Positions 45,670 through 55,130 of a DNA stretch of 64,000 bases are shown piece by piece. Below the pieces are notes generated by a model that searched no databases, was not told where the DNA came from, and saw only the letters and a list, made by a program, of their open reading frames with translations. The stretch's first letter is position 1. Every line of letters starts with the position of its first letter. Made by a program: the position numbers and the translations under genes. This DNA is from Verrucomicrobiaceae bacterium (GTDB taxonomy: Bacteria; Pseudomonadota; Gammaproteobacteria; Pseudomonadales; CAMLJR01), in the NCBI GenBank assembly GCA_028293825.1, contig JAQGNY010000026.1, forward strand, positions 124,001 to 188,000, read 5' to 3'.

Positions 45670-47460
45670 TCAGCCTCCGTTGCTGGTGGTCGCCGCATTT
45701 GCGGCAGTGAAGGGGTCGTAGCTGAGCGTTAGTGCTTCCACCACGACATCGATGGCACTGCGCGAGAACAATAAAAAGTCGCTGGCGACACGGCCATTGC
45801 CGCTTTGATTGGCCAGCGCGGTATGCACTGCCGCCGGCAACGCGGTGGCATCGAGTGCATATTCGCGCGCGGATTTTTGCTGCGCATTCGCGAAAATATT
45901 ATTTTGCAAAACGGTGGCGCCACGCTGAATGCGAATAATCGGCGCCGCCAGCGGCTCATCGACAACATGAAATAATTGCGCGAGCAGCGGACGCGGCGCC
46001 TGTAATTGCGGATTCGGCGCGCCCCAGGTCGCACCGCGATCAGTGCTGACCAGATTGCTATTCAATGCGCTCGCGTCCGTTGCGGCGGCTGAATTAAACC
46101 ATCGTACATCGCCTTTATTGGTGCGCAGCGCCAGCCAGATTGGCGCGTTGCCGGCGACGACTTTCAGCGGCGTCGGCAACTCAAATTCGAGCCAGCCGCT
46201 AAAATTCGCCGTCAATTGTTGAACCAGCGGAGCGGCCACTATTGCGCCGGGTGAATTGGCGATATCGCTGCGCAACTCCAACACGATTTCTGCGGCATCG
46301 GTGTTCGCCATATAAATGCGCACGCTGGCGATTTGCACGACGCTGCCGTTCGCTTCGTTCGCACGCGGTGCGACATTTATCGCCGCTGCAATCCAGTGTT
46401 CGAGGCCGACCCGCAAACCGCTTGACGGTGGTTCGAGCGTTGGCTCCGGCGACGCGGCATTAAGATCGCGGCCGAGCAATTTCACCGTTAATTTCAGCGC
46501 GCTTTTGCTCGGTGCCAAACGTGCCGGTGCGCTCAGCGTGAACGCAACGAAATCACCGCGCAGCGAAAATGTTTTTGCGTCGGCACCGAACGGCTGCACC
46601 TGGTATTCGGCGATCAGCGATTTAGTGACGATGGATACCGCGCCGCCGCAATCGGAATGAAAACGCAACGGCACCGGCAACGCGGCGGTCGCAGCAGTTG
46701 CGTTTTGCTGTTGCAGCGCGGCGGTTAAATGTTTTTGCGCGAGCGGCGCGAAACTGATTTCCTGATCGCCCGCTTCCGGCAATAGCACACCGGGATTTTT
46801 CCACAGCGTCAGCGCGTCGGTGTCGGGCGCTAACACAACCGATAAGTTGCGCGGCACCGCTTCCAACACCACGCGATTAATCGCCGGCTTGATCGGCAGC
46901 GGCGCCAGGTCTTTAACCTCATCGCCGGTCGCCAATTGAATCAACCACGCATTGCCGAGCGTGGCCGGCAGCGTCAGTAAATTGCGCTTGGCATCGAGAT
47001 TAGTCACCGCCATGCCGCCGAGCACCGCGTTGAACATCGGGCCGAGATTACCGAAATCCGGTGTCGCGAACAGCGGTGTGCCCGCGCTCAGCGCGCCATT
47101 TTTGCTGGCGCCACGCACCACGATGCGCACCGTCGGCGGCTGCACCGGCGCGTCGAATCCAATTTCTATTTTCTTCAGCCGCGCCGGATCGGGCAGCGAG
47201 AGAAAAACACCGTTACTGCCGTTGTCGCTGACGACGTAGTTGTCGATATCGAGATTTTTCGGCGCACTGCGCAACACCAAACGCGCACTGGTGACGACGA
47301 TGGCATCCATTCCGGCGAGGAACGGCACCGCCAGCGCCTGATCGACATCGCCGCCGGCTTCGTCGGGAAAATCGACCACATCGAGCCCGGCCAACATGCC
47401 GTACACCAGTTGCACAATCTGGCTCTGCGCATAGCTGATCGGATAAAACAGCGCATCCAT
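45670..47460 (-). CDS. Beta-rich structural protein of the contractile locus
   Basis: 596 residues; its ATG overlaps the upstream stop by one base. A short helical N-terminus (SYAQSQIVQLVYGMLAGLDVV) precedes a predominantly beta sequence with many short strands (TVRIVVRGASKNG, ALKLTVKLLGRDL, GWLEFELPTPLKV, APIWLALRTNKGDV). The last ~180 residues resemble a carbohydrate-binding-type beta sandwich. I do not recognise the family. Position and composition suit a fibre or receptor-binding component of the particle (inference). Confidence 0.55.
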   Translation of the reverse strand: MDALFYPISYAQSQIVQLVYGMLAGLDVVDFPDEAGGDVDQALAVPFLAGMDAIVVTSARLVLRSAPKNLDIDNYVVSDNGSNGVFLSLPDPARLKKIEIGFDAPVQPPTVRIVVRGASKNGALSAGTPLFATPDFGNLGPMFNAVLGGMAVTNLDAKRNLLTLPATLGNAWLIQLATGDEVKDLAPLPIKPAINRVVLEAVPRNLSVVLAPDTDALTLWKNPGVLLPEAGDQEISFAPLAQKHLTAALQQQNATAATAALPVPLRFHSDCGGAVSIVTKSLIAEYQVQPFGADAKTFSLRGDFVAFTLSAPARLAPSKSALKLTVKLLGRDLNAASPEPTLEPPSSGLRVGLEHWIAAAINVAPRANEANGSVVQIASVRIYMANTDAAEIVLELRSDIANSPGAIVAAPLVQQLTANFSGWLEFELPTPLKVVAGNAPIWLALRTNKGDVRWFNSAAATDASALNSNLVSTDRGATWGAPNPQLQAPRPLLAQLFHVVDEPLAAPIIRIQRGATVLQNNIFANAQQKSAREYALDATALPAAVHTALANQSGNGRVASDFLLFSRSAIDVVVEALTLSYDPFTAANAATTSNGG

Positions 47461-48389
47461 CAGCCCGGCTCCAGTCGCAATGCAATCGAGCCGATAAACA
47501 CACCGCGATGACCGTCCGGCGTGGCCAGATGCACAGCGACATATTCGACGCGGCCGCGACTGAGTGCCGCCGCCGGCGCCTGATACGTGATCGCGGTTTG
47601 CGGCGGCGTGACATCGATAATGCGAAAACCGGTTTCCAGTCCGGCACTACCGCCGACGATGGTGCCGCGCTGCGCCGGCGGCGCATCGCTCAATACCGTT
47701 ACCGCCAGTTGCAGCGGCCCGCTGGTGCTCGGCTCGCGCGTTTGCAAACGCGAGGTCGGCAGCGAGCGCGTGTTGACGATGGCGCTTTGCCCCGCGCGCA
47801 AGACCGGATTGGTCGCGACGATGCTGAGCGGCAGCGCCACGCTGACCGTATCGATGGCGAGAATTTCGCCCTCGTCCTGGGTCACCCCGGGCGGCCAAAT
47901 TTCCGCGCTACCGCGATACTGCAATCGTGCCGATAACAAACCATCGGCGTCGGCATCGCGAATCAGCGCGCCGGTCGTCAACGCAAAGGTGAGCACACGA
48001 AAACCCGGATCAGGATCAGTCACCGCGAATGCTTTGCCGTTGATTAATTCCGGCCGCGCCAAGCCGTGCCCGATCAGCGAAATATCGTTCAACAATAATT
48101 CGCGCGCACTGGCGAGTTGCGCCGCGTTGTTACCGGCGGGACGCAGCGCGTAATCGACATTCACATTAAATTGCAGCGGCAAAATGCGGCGGCTCTGCGC
48201 GCCGTTGAAATTGAATTGTTCGCGCTCGAACAACGACGCCGGCGTGACCTCGGCGAGCGCAACCAATACCGCGCCGCGACCGGCGACAGGCGCGGGCGGG
48301 CCCGGCGCTTCCAACACGTCGAGATGCGCACGCGCCGCCAGATCGTCGCCGAGGATCGATGTCAGTTTCTGTTCGATGGTGCCGAGCAT
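47460..48389 (-). CDS. Unknown protein of the contractile locus, possibly tail-terminator-like
   Basis: 309 residues. The start (MLGTIEQKLTSILGDDLAAR) and the LPLQFNVNVDYALRP and SARELLLNDISLIGHG segments loosely recall DUF4255/Pvc16-type terminator proteins, which begin with a helix, have a central beta sheet and a 'lL-d-i-lighg' helix. The C-terminal third (GFRIIDVTPPQTAITYQAP) is a further beta domain. Weak resemblance only. It is coupled by one-base overlap to the next gene. Upstream there is a 252-bp gap, so this may begin a second transcription unit. Confidence 0.45.
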   Translation of the reverse strand: MLGTIEQKLTSILGDDLAARAHLDVLEAPGPPAPVAGRGAVLVALAEVTPASLFEREQFNFNGAQSRRILPLQFNVNVDYALRPAGNNAAQLASARELLLNDISLIGHGLARPELINGKAFAVTDPDPGFRVLTFALTTGALIRDADADGLLSARLQYRGSAEIWPPGVTQDEGEILAIDTVSVALPLSIVATNPVLRAGQSAIVNTRSLPTSRLQTREPSTSGPLQLAVTVLSDAPPAQRGTIVGGSAGLETGFRIIDVTPPQTAITYQAPAAALSRGRVEYVAVHLATPDGHRGVFIGSIALRLEPG

Positions 48390-48641
48390 CGAGCGCTTAT
48401 CCTGTTGCGGTTATTTCTAGGGCGGCTTCCAGAAAACATCAGCCGCTAAATTAATACGTCGTATTTTTTACTAAGCGCTGAACGCCACTATTCACTACTG
48501 ATTCGTTGCCGGTTTCGCTAAGCGTCCGGCCGCCACTATTATCCAATTAAGGCTGCACTGCTCTTCATGGGGCGTAGCTCTTCTTCATCGGCCAGTAGCT
48601 CTTGTCCATTACGGCGCAATTCTTTTCCATTTACAGCGCGT
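48390..48641. other. Gap inside contractile locus, possible promoter
   Basis: 252 bp, the longest gap within the locus. It includes two similar stretches starting CTAAGCG and ending CCACTATT (about 48471-48493 and 48519-48541), plus a degenerate tandem repeat running to the end of the upstream gene. It may carry an internal promoter or terminator; no motif I can defend. Confidence 0.45.
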
Positions 48642-48649
48642 TCACCCAT
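48553..48649. repeat. Degenerate 20-21-bp tandem repeat
   Basis: Units ending in TTC(T/A)TCAT or TTGTCCAT/TTTTCCAT at about 48553, 48569, 48589, 48610 and 48631, each with a GC(A/G)(A/G)-CTCTT core. The block runs over the stop codon (48642-48644) of the upstream coiled-coil gene. Confidence 0.6.
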
Positions 48650-50399
48650 TAGGCCGTAACACTGGCGACACCGGCCGCGTCACATCGATCACGTTGCGGG
48701 TATTGATCGCATTGGTTAAATCGCTGCGCGTGGCGCCGATTTCGCCGCGCAACAACGTCACGCTGCTGTTGATCGCAGCCGAGTTTTTCGCGTCCTGATT
48801 GGCCAGCGCCAGCGTTTGCTCGCTGCGCAACTGCGTCGCCAGATCGGTGTTTGCGCTGCGGATTTGATCGTTTAATTTCAACGCGTCGATTTGCGTTTTG
48901 ACTTCGCTATTAATTTGGTCGGATAAACCGCGCGTGGCGCGTTCGACCGATTTATTGACTATGTCGTCGAGCCCGGCGAAGCGCGCGTCGACGCTGGCGC
49001 CAATACGGGTATCGAGATCGATTTGCGCCGTTGCCAGCTCGCCTTTGATTTGCTCGCTGATGGTATTTTGCAAATCGCCGCGAATGCCTTCGACGCCGGC
49101 GTTAATTTGCTCGCGCAAATTAGTGGCGAGATCGGCGCGCAAAGTATCGACGCCATTGGCAACCAATCCTGGGATGCGTGTTTCGAAATCGTTGACGCGG
49201 CCTTCGAGCGTGCCGAAGCGCGTGTCGATTTGTGTTTGCAAACCATTGAAGCGCGTATCGAGCGCAGCGCTGACATTGGCGCTGATTTGATTGGACAGGT
49301 CCGCGCGTAACGCGCTGATTAAATCGTTAGTGGTCGCGCGTACTTGATCGGGCACGCCAGCCAAACGCTGGTCGAGTTGCGCGGCGCTATTTTCGTTCGC
49401 GGCTTTAGTGACGCTTTCCGCTGAGCTGGCGATGCGCGCCTCAATGCCGGCGTTAGTGCGCGTTTCGCTGTCGCCAATGCGCGCGTTGAAATTTTGTTCG
49501 AGCGCTTGCGCGCGTGTATCGACCGTCGTATTTAAATCGTTGCGCAAACGGCCTTCGCTGGCATTGATACCGTCGGTCAACGCCTGCTGCAGCGTCGCGT
49601 CGCGCTGATCCGCGCGCGTGTTTAATTGCTGCTGCAATTGTTCGGTAGCCGTGGCGATGCGTTGATCGAGCCCGGCGCCATTGCCGGCACCGGCGGCATC
49701 GCTGACTTCATTTAATTTCACTTCGATATCGCGCAGACGAATTAAATTGCCGTCGACACCTTTTAAGTTTTCGCGCAGCGTTTCCAAATCGCCGACCTGC
49801 GTTTGCAATTGCGCGACATTGATCGGATTGCCGGCGGCATCGCTCAAACTGGTGCGCAATCGCAGCACGGTATCGACATTGCCGCGCAGGCCGTTGACGT
49901 CGTTCGACACCGAGCCGACCAGCGTGCGCAGATTTTCGACACCGGCAAAACGCGCGTCGAATTGCGTCAGCGTTTTACTGCGATCGACAGCATCGACGGC
50001 AGCGCGATCGATAAATTGTTGCTGCGTTTCCGCCAGCGTACTTAAGCGCGCAACTTCGGTACCGAGGCTGGTAATTTTCTGCGTTGCTTCGCCGAGCGCG
50101 GTGCGCGTAAATACCGAACCCGAACCCTGCGCACCGCCGAGCCGCGCCTGCAAATCGGCATCGAGCCAAGTGATGTCGACCTGCCCGATATGGGTGTGAT
50201 CGATGGCAGCGAAACGCTGCTCGAAACCGGTTTGCGCGCTATCTTCCTGCGTGCGGTCGATTTGCAAAATGCCGCGCAGCACATCGATCAGCACATTCCA
50301 TTCGTCGGCTTCGATGCGCATGCCGCGCTGTTTATTCGCCACCGGATCGAGTTTTTCTACCAGCGCGGCGATGCGTTCCAATTGCAGGGAAGTGGCCAT
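48642..50399 (-). CDS. Long coiled-coil fibre-like protein
   Basis: 585 residues. Short N-terminal domain (about 1-90) with a (D/E)WN motif (EADEWNVLIDVLRGIL) and an HxH motif (DHTHIGQVDI), as in phage tail fibres. The following ~450 residues are nearly continuous coiled coil with repeating 'LRADLxxxLxxQINAxVExIR'-type heptads, for example ATEQLQQQLNTRADQRDATL and TRFGTLEGRVNDFETRIPGL. Ends in a short Pro-rich tail. Likely a trimeric fibre or tether on the particle. The neighbouring 318-residue protein shares the WN/HxH module, so the two are probably related. A tandem repeat lies over its stop codon. Confidence 0.65.
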   Translation of the reverse strand: MATSLQLERIAALVEKLDPVANKQRGMRIEADEWNVLIDVLRGILQIDRTQEDSAQTGFEQRFAAIDHTHIGQVDITWLDADLQARLGGAQGSGSVFTRTALGEATQKITSLGTEVARLSTLAETQQQFIDRAAVDAVDRSKTLTQFDARFAGVENLRTLVGSVSNDVNGLRGNVDTVLRLRTSLSDAAGNPINVAQLQTQVGDLETLRENLKGVDGNLIRLRDIEVKLNEVSDAAGAGNGAGLDQRIATATEQLQQQLNTRADQRDATLQQALTDGINASEGRLRNDLNTTVDTRAQALEQNFNARIGDSETRTNAGIEARIASSAESVTKAANENSAAQLDQRLAGVPDQVRATTNDLISALRADLSNQISANVSAALDTRFNGLQTQIDTRFGTLEGRVNDFETRIPGLVANGVDTLRADLATNLREQINAGVEGIRGDLQNTISEQIKGELATAQIDLDTRIGASVDARFAGLDDIVNKSVERATRGLSDQINSEVKTQIDALKLNDQIRSANTDLATQLRSEQTLALANQDAKNSAAINSSVTLLRGEIGATRSDLTNAINTRNVIDVTRPVSPVLRPNG

Positions 50400-50436
50400 G
50401 ACGTTATCTCTCTGCTCTCTATTTTCCAGCTATTTT

Positions 50437-51375
50437 CTAGCGCGTCAGCACGGCGCCGCCGATCGAGCGATCGACTTTGCGCTGATGTTCCAATTCGGCA
50501 CCGTAGGTTGTGGTGCGCTGCTGTTTCGCCAAATCGATCGAGGTCGATAGGCCCTTCACCGAATCGGCTGTGGCGAAATTCGGATCGGCGGCGCGCTCAT
50601 CCATTAATGCTTCGAGCTTGGTCGACAATTGCACGGCGGTATTGCGCACTTCGCGTCCGAAAATAGTCGGCGACGCGGTGACATTGGTTTCGAGATGTTT
50701 TACGAGATCGGTAAATTCCAAACCCTTCGGCGAGGCCGGATCGATGGCGGCAGTGTCGAGCACATCGCTAATCTGCTGGCGAATGCGCTGCGTTTGAAAT
50801 TGCCGCTGCAACTCGGTCAGCGATGCACTCACCGAATTAATTAATTGGTTGAAGTTGCCCGACACTTCGTCGAATTTTTTCTCAAGCTCGGGATGGTTGT
50901 GGCCGACCGGGCTGACCAATTGCGTGAGCTGCCCTAACGCGCCGGCTAAGTCGCGAATGGCGCCGGCCATTGCGTTCCAGTCCTGCGACAAAATCGCTTC
51001 GCCGGGCAATTTATTCGATAGCGGCAATACCGTTTCCGCCACCGACTGCGCCAGCTCCTGTACCGGCGCCAAATTGGCATCGGGAATATCTTCAATCGGC
51101 GTGTTGCGAAATTTCGACGGATCGATCACCACCGAAATATTGGTCGGACCAATCGGCAGCACGCGAATAGGTCGGCGAATAATCGGTAACGCGAGATTGG
51201 GATGACGAATCGCAATTTCATAGGACCCGGCATCGATTTTCGGAATGCGCACGGTGCCGTCTAAAAATGGCGTTACTGTGCGCACCACATTTTGCGAAAC
51301 CGGATCGAGCACGTCGACACTGAGATCGCGATTCGCGAACGGCACTCCCAAAATATTTAACGTTAAGTCCTGCAT
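50437..51375 (-). CDS. Fibre-like protein with WN/HxH module
   Basis: 312 residues from ATG 51375. Residues 1-90: a compact beta domain (GTVRIPKIDAGSYEIAIRHP) that may dock to the baseplate. Residues about 130-170: SQDWNAMAGAIRDLAGAL followed by PVGHNHPELEKKF, i.e. the WN and HxH pattern shared with the 585-residue protein. HxH motifs in T4 fibres bind metal ions. The remainder is helical (FNQLINSVSASLTELQRQF). It is probably an adaptor or short fibre; the family is not recognised. Confidence 0.6.
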   Translation of the reverse strand: MQDLTLNILGVPFANRDLSVDVLDPVSQNVVRTVTPFLDGTVRIPKIDAGSYEIAIRHPNLALPIIRRPIRVLPIGPTNISVVIDPSKFRNTPIEDIPDANLAPVQELAQSVAETVLPLSNKLPGEAILSQDWNAMAGAIRDLAGALGQLTQLVSPVGHNHPELEKKFDEVSGNFNQLINSVSASLTELQRQFQTQRIRQQISDVLDTAAIDPASPKGLEFTDLVKHLETNVTASPTIFGREVRNTAVQLSTKLEALMDERAADPNFATADSVKGLSTSIDLAKQQRTTTYGAELEHQRKVDRSIGGAVLTR

Positions 51376-51484
51376 GACGGTCGCCTCGCGCAATTAATGT
51401 TTCAAAAACATCTCAAACAAAATTCCAAAAATCGTTGCTGTAAATTTCGAGAAAACCTTTCGAAAAACTTTTAAAAAAGAAATT

Positions 51485-51970
51485 TCAATGCCCGAACGGA
51501 AAATCTATTTCCCAAAACAACGTGACGTCCTGACCGGGACGCAACGTCACTGGCTCGAACACCACCTGGTTATACAATTTGTCGCCGGCCAACAACCCGG
51601 CTTCGGTGACGTTGATTAATTCCTGCGTCGGTCTGAACACGCTCGCGATCAACACCTGCACGCTGTTCGGTTTATCGGTGACGATGCTGAAATCGGTGGG
51701 CGCGATGGCGCTGATCAACGCGCTCGCCGGAATAGTGGTGTCGTCGGGCGGCACCAGCGCAGTGGTTTCCGCGGTGGCGCCGTCCTGCGCGAAACCGACC
51801 TGCACGTTATTGATCGCGAATGCGCCGGCCTGACCGGCAAATAAATTCGCAATAATTGACGCGCCCTGACGCAGCACAATATTGCGCGTGCGCCGCTCGG
51901 CGATTAGCACGCCGCCAGCGCGCACGCATAAATGCAGGCGACCGCGCGGGCGACAATCCGTGTTGTTCAT
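51485..51970 (-). CDS. Small beta-rich tail component
   Basis: 161 residues from ATG 51970 (AGGAG 8 nt upstream; the ATG-like start at 51997 overlaps the previous gene). Strand-rich with RLHLCVRAGGVLIAERRTRN, INNVQVGFAQDG, PNSVQVLIASVF and LFWEIDFPF. The pattern of a 'R-x-NIVLRQGASIIANLFAGQ' helix and a strand with 'VQVGFAQDGATAE' is common in small phage tail-fibre or collar proteins. It lies between gpI and the WN/HxH protein, where phages encode fibre genes. Function inferred from position. Confidence 0.55.
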   Translation of the reverse strand: MNNTDCRPRGRLHLCVRAGGVLIAERRTRNIVLRQGASIIANLFAGQAGAFAINNVQVGFAQDGATAETTALVPPDDTTIPASALISAIAPTDFSIVTDKPNSVQVLIASVFRPTQELINVTEAGLLAGDKLYNQVVFEPVTLRPGQDVTLFWEIDFPFGH

Positions 51971-51989
51971 AACCGGCTCCTGAAGCGAA

Positions 51990-53330
51990 TTATTCAAACC
52001 GCGAGTCTCCGATAGTGGTGTCGCCGTAACGGCCGCCCAACGCCAAGCTGTCGTGCGTTCCTGCCGTAGCGATTTGGCGATCGGTAATCAGCCACGGCAG
52101 GGTGACGCTGACACGCTGCGACTGCGTTTCGACAAACGGTATAAATTGCACTTGCGAGCGCACACCGGCCGCGCGCAATTGCGCAATCGTGCTGCGCAGA
52201 CCGTCGGCAATTTCCGCATACAGCGGTACGCTTTCTTCAGCGGCCAAATAATCCGGTTCGCTGACGATGAAACGCGGCACACGCACTTCGAAACTGGCCG
52301 GCTCGGTTTCGAGCCAGCGCATATCCAAGCGCGCGATATTGCCGGATGGAAACAGTGCGTGATCGAACGCGGAATCGTCGAACACGCCTTCGCGCAACTG
52401 CGCATCGGCAATCGATAAAAAGAAATGGTTGAGGCCTTTGATATCGAATAGCCCGACCGCTAAAAAAATCCAGTCATTAGCGCCGCGCGCGAGGCGCGGC
52501 AGGCGCGGTTTTTCATCGTATTGTTCGCGCGTGAACGGCACGCCGAGTTGAAAACCGCGCACGCTGAATAAACGCGAGGTGACATCGACGCCATTCAACG
52601 TGGCGACGGCTAATTCGTCGCTATCGGGTGCCGCATTAATTTCCAGACGTTGGCCGAACGGCAAATCTTTCGCGTAACCGATTAAATCGCCGGTGCTGAT
52701 ATTGACCAGAATCGGTACCGTGGTTTTGCCGCCGAACGCGCCGGTCAACGCGAACGTCGCGTGCGTTTCGTCGAGGCCTTTATTGCTTTCGGTCCAGCGG
52801 TATAAATACGGAATATTGCCACCGCGCGCGGCGAGCACACCGCTGATTTTTTCGCGCGCGGGATTTTCGATTAATTGCAATGGCCGAAACAGCGGCCGCT
52901 CCGGCAGCGGCGCAAATGCATTTTCGAACGGCACGCGCTGCAAACCGGGCAACAGTTGATACGGCAAATTAGTATCGGTGTCGCTGAGCGCGTTTTCGGT
53001 TTCGAGCAAATAATCGTAAACGAATTTTTTAATTTCGTTAGGTCCGAGTGCACCGGCCAAGCGCGCTTTCACCAGCGGCAACAATCGCGCGCGAAAGGTG
53101 CGCAAATCTTCCCACGGCAAACGCGTCACACCGACCAGCGCCGCCAGTTTTACCGCATCCTGCAAACGGTATGCAGTGCGAATCCAATGCGTCTGGCGCA
53201 GGCGATCGAGATCTTCGTCGATGCATTCCATTTCCAACGAGACGGTGTCGAGCAGTTGCGTCAGCACCGCATCGGGCGCGAGCGAATACGGATCGGGCAG
53301 ATAACTTTGCAGCGCAGCGAGATGTTTCAT
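51990..53330 (-). CDS. gpI-like baseplate/tail protein, extended
   Basis: 446 residues, overlapping the J stop codon by 4 bp (ATGA). The N-terminal ~110 residues fit the P2 gpI/PBSX XkdU type: YLPDPYSLAPDAVLTQLLDT, YRLQDAVKLAALVGVTRLPW and TFRARLLPLVKARLAGA. The protein is much longer than P2 gpI (about 180 residues): from about 120 to 446 there is an extra beta-rich region (LFSVRGFQLGVPFTREQY, FVETQSQRVSVTLPWLI). It should sit at the baseplate rim and connect to fibres. RBS GAGGTGA. The added domain may be a fibre-attachment platform (inference). Confidence 0.75.
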   Translation of the reverse strand: MKHLAALQSYLPDPYSLAPDAVLTQLLDTVSLEMECIDEDLDRLRQTHWIRTAYRLQDAVKLAALVGVTRLPWEDLRTFRARLLPLVKARLAGALGPNEIKKFVYDYLLETENALSDTDTNLPYQLLPGLQRVPFENAFAPLPERPLFRPLQLIENPAREKISGVLAARGGNIPYLYRWTESNKGLDETHATFALTGAFGGKTTVPILVNISTGDLIGYAKDLPFGQRLEINAAPDSDELAVATLNGVDVTSRLFSVRGFQLGVPFTREQYDEKPRLPRLARGANDWIFLAVGLFDIKGLNHFFLSIADAQLREGVFDDSAFDHALFPSGNIARLDMRWLETEPASFEVRVPRFIVSEPDYLAAEESVPLYAEIADGLRSTIAQLRAAGVRSQVQFIPFVETQSQRVSVTLPWLITDRQIATAGTHDSLALGGRYGDTTIGDSRFE

Positions 53331-55072
53331 GTATTCACCTCGACCGAGGCAATGCTAAATACCTGCTGCGGCAACACGGTAAATACCGCGCCGCCCTGCG
53401 CGATCAATACGAATTGATCGACGGTGCTGAGCGTGATTTGTAATTTCAATGGATCGATCGCATAGCGCGAGTCATTGCGCAGTGCCGTGAGTAGCGCGTT
53501 GCTGTCGACGCTGCCGGTTTTCAGATTTTCGAAAAATGCATTCAGTCGCGTTTGAATTTCAGTTTTGACATCGACCAGCGCAACGCCCGCCAGCAATTGC
53601 ACCGTCAGCGCCGCACGCACTTCGACCGGAATGGTATCGCCAGCCGCGAGCGCCTTATCGAAACTGTCAGTTGCGAACGACACATCGCTATCGAGCAATT
53701 GCACGCTGCTGGCCGCGTCCGGCTCGAAATCCGCACCGGCATCGCCGACCGCGCCATCTTTTACGCTGAAGGTAATTACCGCATCGACGATGCGTTCGTC
53801 GCGCAACACCGCCGCTGTTAGCGCGCGATTGCGAATTTTTTCGCCAACGCCTTTTTTGCGAATTTCCGCGACCAATGTCGACTGCGCGGTTTTGTGAATC
53901 TGCGCGATATCGGCCGGCGCCATATTGCTGCGGGCCAGCGTCAATTGCAGCTTCGCCTGCAGCGCAATACTGCCGGCGCTGTCGCGCACTACGCGAATGC
54001 CGGCAGGGCGCAATTCTTCAATGCGATTGAGCACCGCCAGCGGTAAATCGCCGGCGGCATTGGGCTGCGCCAGATCGATCGATAATTTAATTTCGCCGGG
54101 TACGCCGTTCGGCATTTCGACAATTTTTACGCTGCGCACTTCAGGCAATTGCAGCAGGCCGTGTTCGATCGCACTGACTGTGCCTTTATTGCTGGCGAGC
54201 AATGCGTCGCGCGCGCGGGCACGCAATTGTTCGTCGGTTTCGTCATCGCTGGAGCGCGTAGTGGGGCGCTCGTTGGTGACGGTATCGAGACCGGCAATCG
54301 CGCGTTGAATAATGGTCAGCACGCCGGTCTCGACCACCGGCGTGATATCGCTGCTGCCGCGCACGGCAATTTGCGCAGTCGCTTCGCCGGCGAGCAGCGC
54401 GCGCGTTTCGATAGTTTCGTAACGGATTTTATCGGCGCTGTCGGTGATCGGTGTGCCGGCCGGAATGGTGATGCTGCCGATGGCGCCGGCGCGACGCGTG
54501 AACGTCACACTGCCAGTCGGGCGTCCCGCGCGGAAACGCTGATAGCCGAGCAGTGCCACCACGCGCTCCAGCGACGCGCCGGTGGCGGTTTCGACAAAGG
54601 CCGAGTCGTACACCAAATTTAATTGCGCGTAGAGCAACGCCATTTCTTTGCTCACTGCTTCAAGCAATGTGCGCGTGACACTGCCGACATTTAAATCGGT
54701 GAGCGGGGTAGGGTCGGTACTGCGCGGATAATAATTAACGGTGACATCGGTATCGGTTGCAGGTTTTTTGCCGAACGGCAGAAAGCGAATGCGACTGACA
54801 TCGGTGGGATCGCTCGGATCGGCCACCAACTCGTAATCGTTGAGCGAGAACGTGTAACGCACCAGCGGATCGGACGGCTGTGGCGGTTCGATAAATCCCG
54901 ACACCACCGATACGCGTTTCACTGGGCGCCGCAGTAAAACAATATCCGGCACCTGCAACGGCCGCGCGAGCGGTTTGTAAGAAACGCGGTGCAACTCGCG
55001 CGTCACACCCTGTGTCAAATTGGTCAGCACATCGCGCACGATGTCCGGATAAATACGATCGACAAAACTCAT
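53327..55072 (-). CDS. Baseplate assembly protein J
   Basis: 581 residues. Baseplate J family (P2 gpJ, PBSX XkdT, T4 gp6-like), a wedge component that triggers sheath contraction. Typical parts: the helical N-terminus with YKPLARPLQVPDIVLLRRPV, a central SVTFTRRAGAIGSITIPAGT and ITDSADKIRYETIETRALL, then RSSDDETDEQLRARARDAL and VRSVKIVEMPNGVPGEIKL. The latter pair (E-T-D-x-x-L-R-x-R) is the J signature. The N-terminal ~150 residues and the C-terminal ~180 residues extend beyond P2 gpJ (302 residues), as in eCIS/large tailocin J proteins. ATG 55072. Confidence 0.88.
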   Translation of the reverse strand: MSFVDRIYPDIVRDVLTNLTQGVTRELHRVSYKPLARPLQVPDIVLLRRPVKRVSVVSGFIEPPQPSDPLVRYTFSLNDYELVADPSDPTDVSRIRFLPFGKKPATDTDVTVNYYPRSTDPTPLTDLNVGSVTRTLLEAVSKEMALLYAQLNLVYDSAFVETATGASLERVVALLGYQRFRAGRPTGSVTFTRRAGAIGSITIPAGTPITDSADKIRYETIETRALLAGEATAQIAVRGSSDITPVVETGVLTIIQRAIAGLDTVTNERPTTRSSDDETDEQLRARARDALLASNKGTVSAIEHGLLQLPEVRSVKIVEMPNGVPGEIKLSIDLAQPNAAGDLPLAVLNRIEELRPAGIRVVRDSAGSIALQAKLQLTLARSNMAPADIAQIHKTAQSTLVAEIRKKGVGEKIRNRALTAAVLRDERIVDAVITFSVKDGAVGDAGADFEPDAASSVQLLDSDVSFATDSFDKALAAGDTIPVEVRAALTVQLLAGVALVDVKTEIQTRLNAFFENLKTGSVDSNALLTALRNDSRYAIDPLKLQITLSTVDQFVLIAQGGAVFTVLPQQVFSIASVEVNT

Positions 55073-55130
55073 GCGCGCGGGCTCGCGATAAATTCGAGCG
55101 GAATTATTTTCGTGATCGAATTAATTTTTT

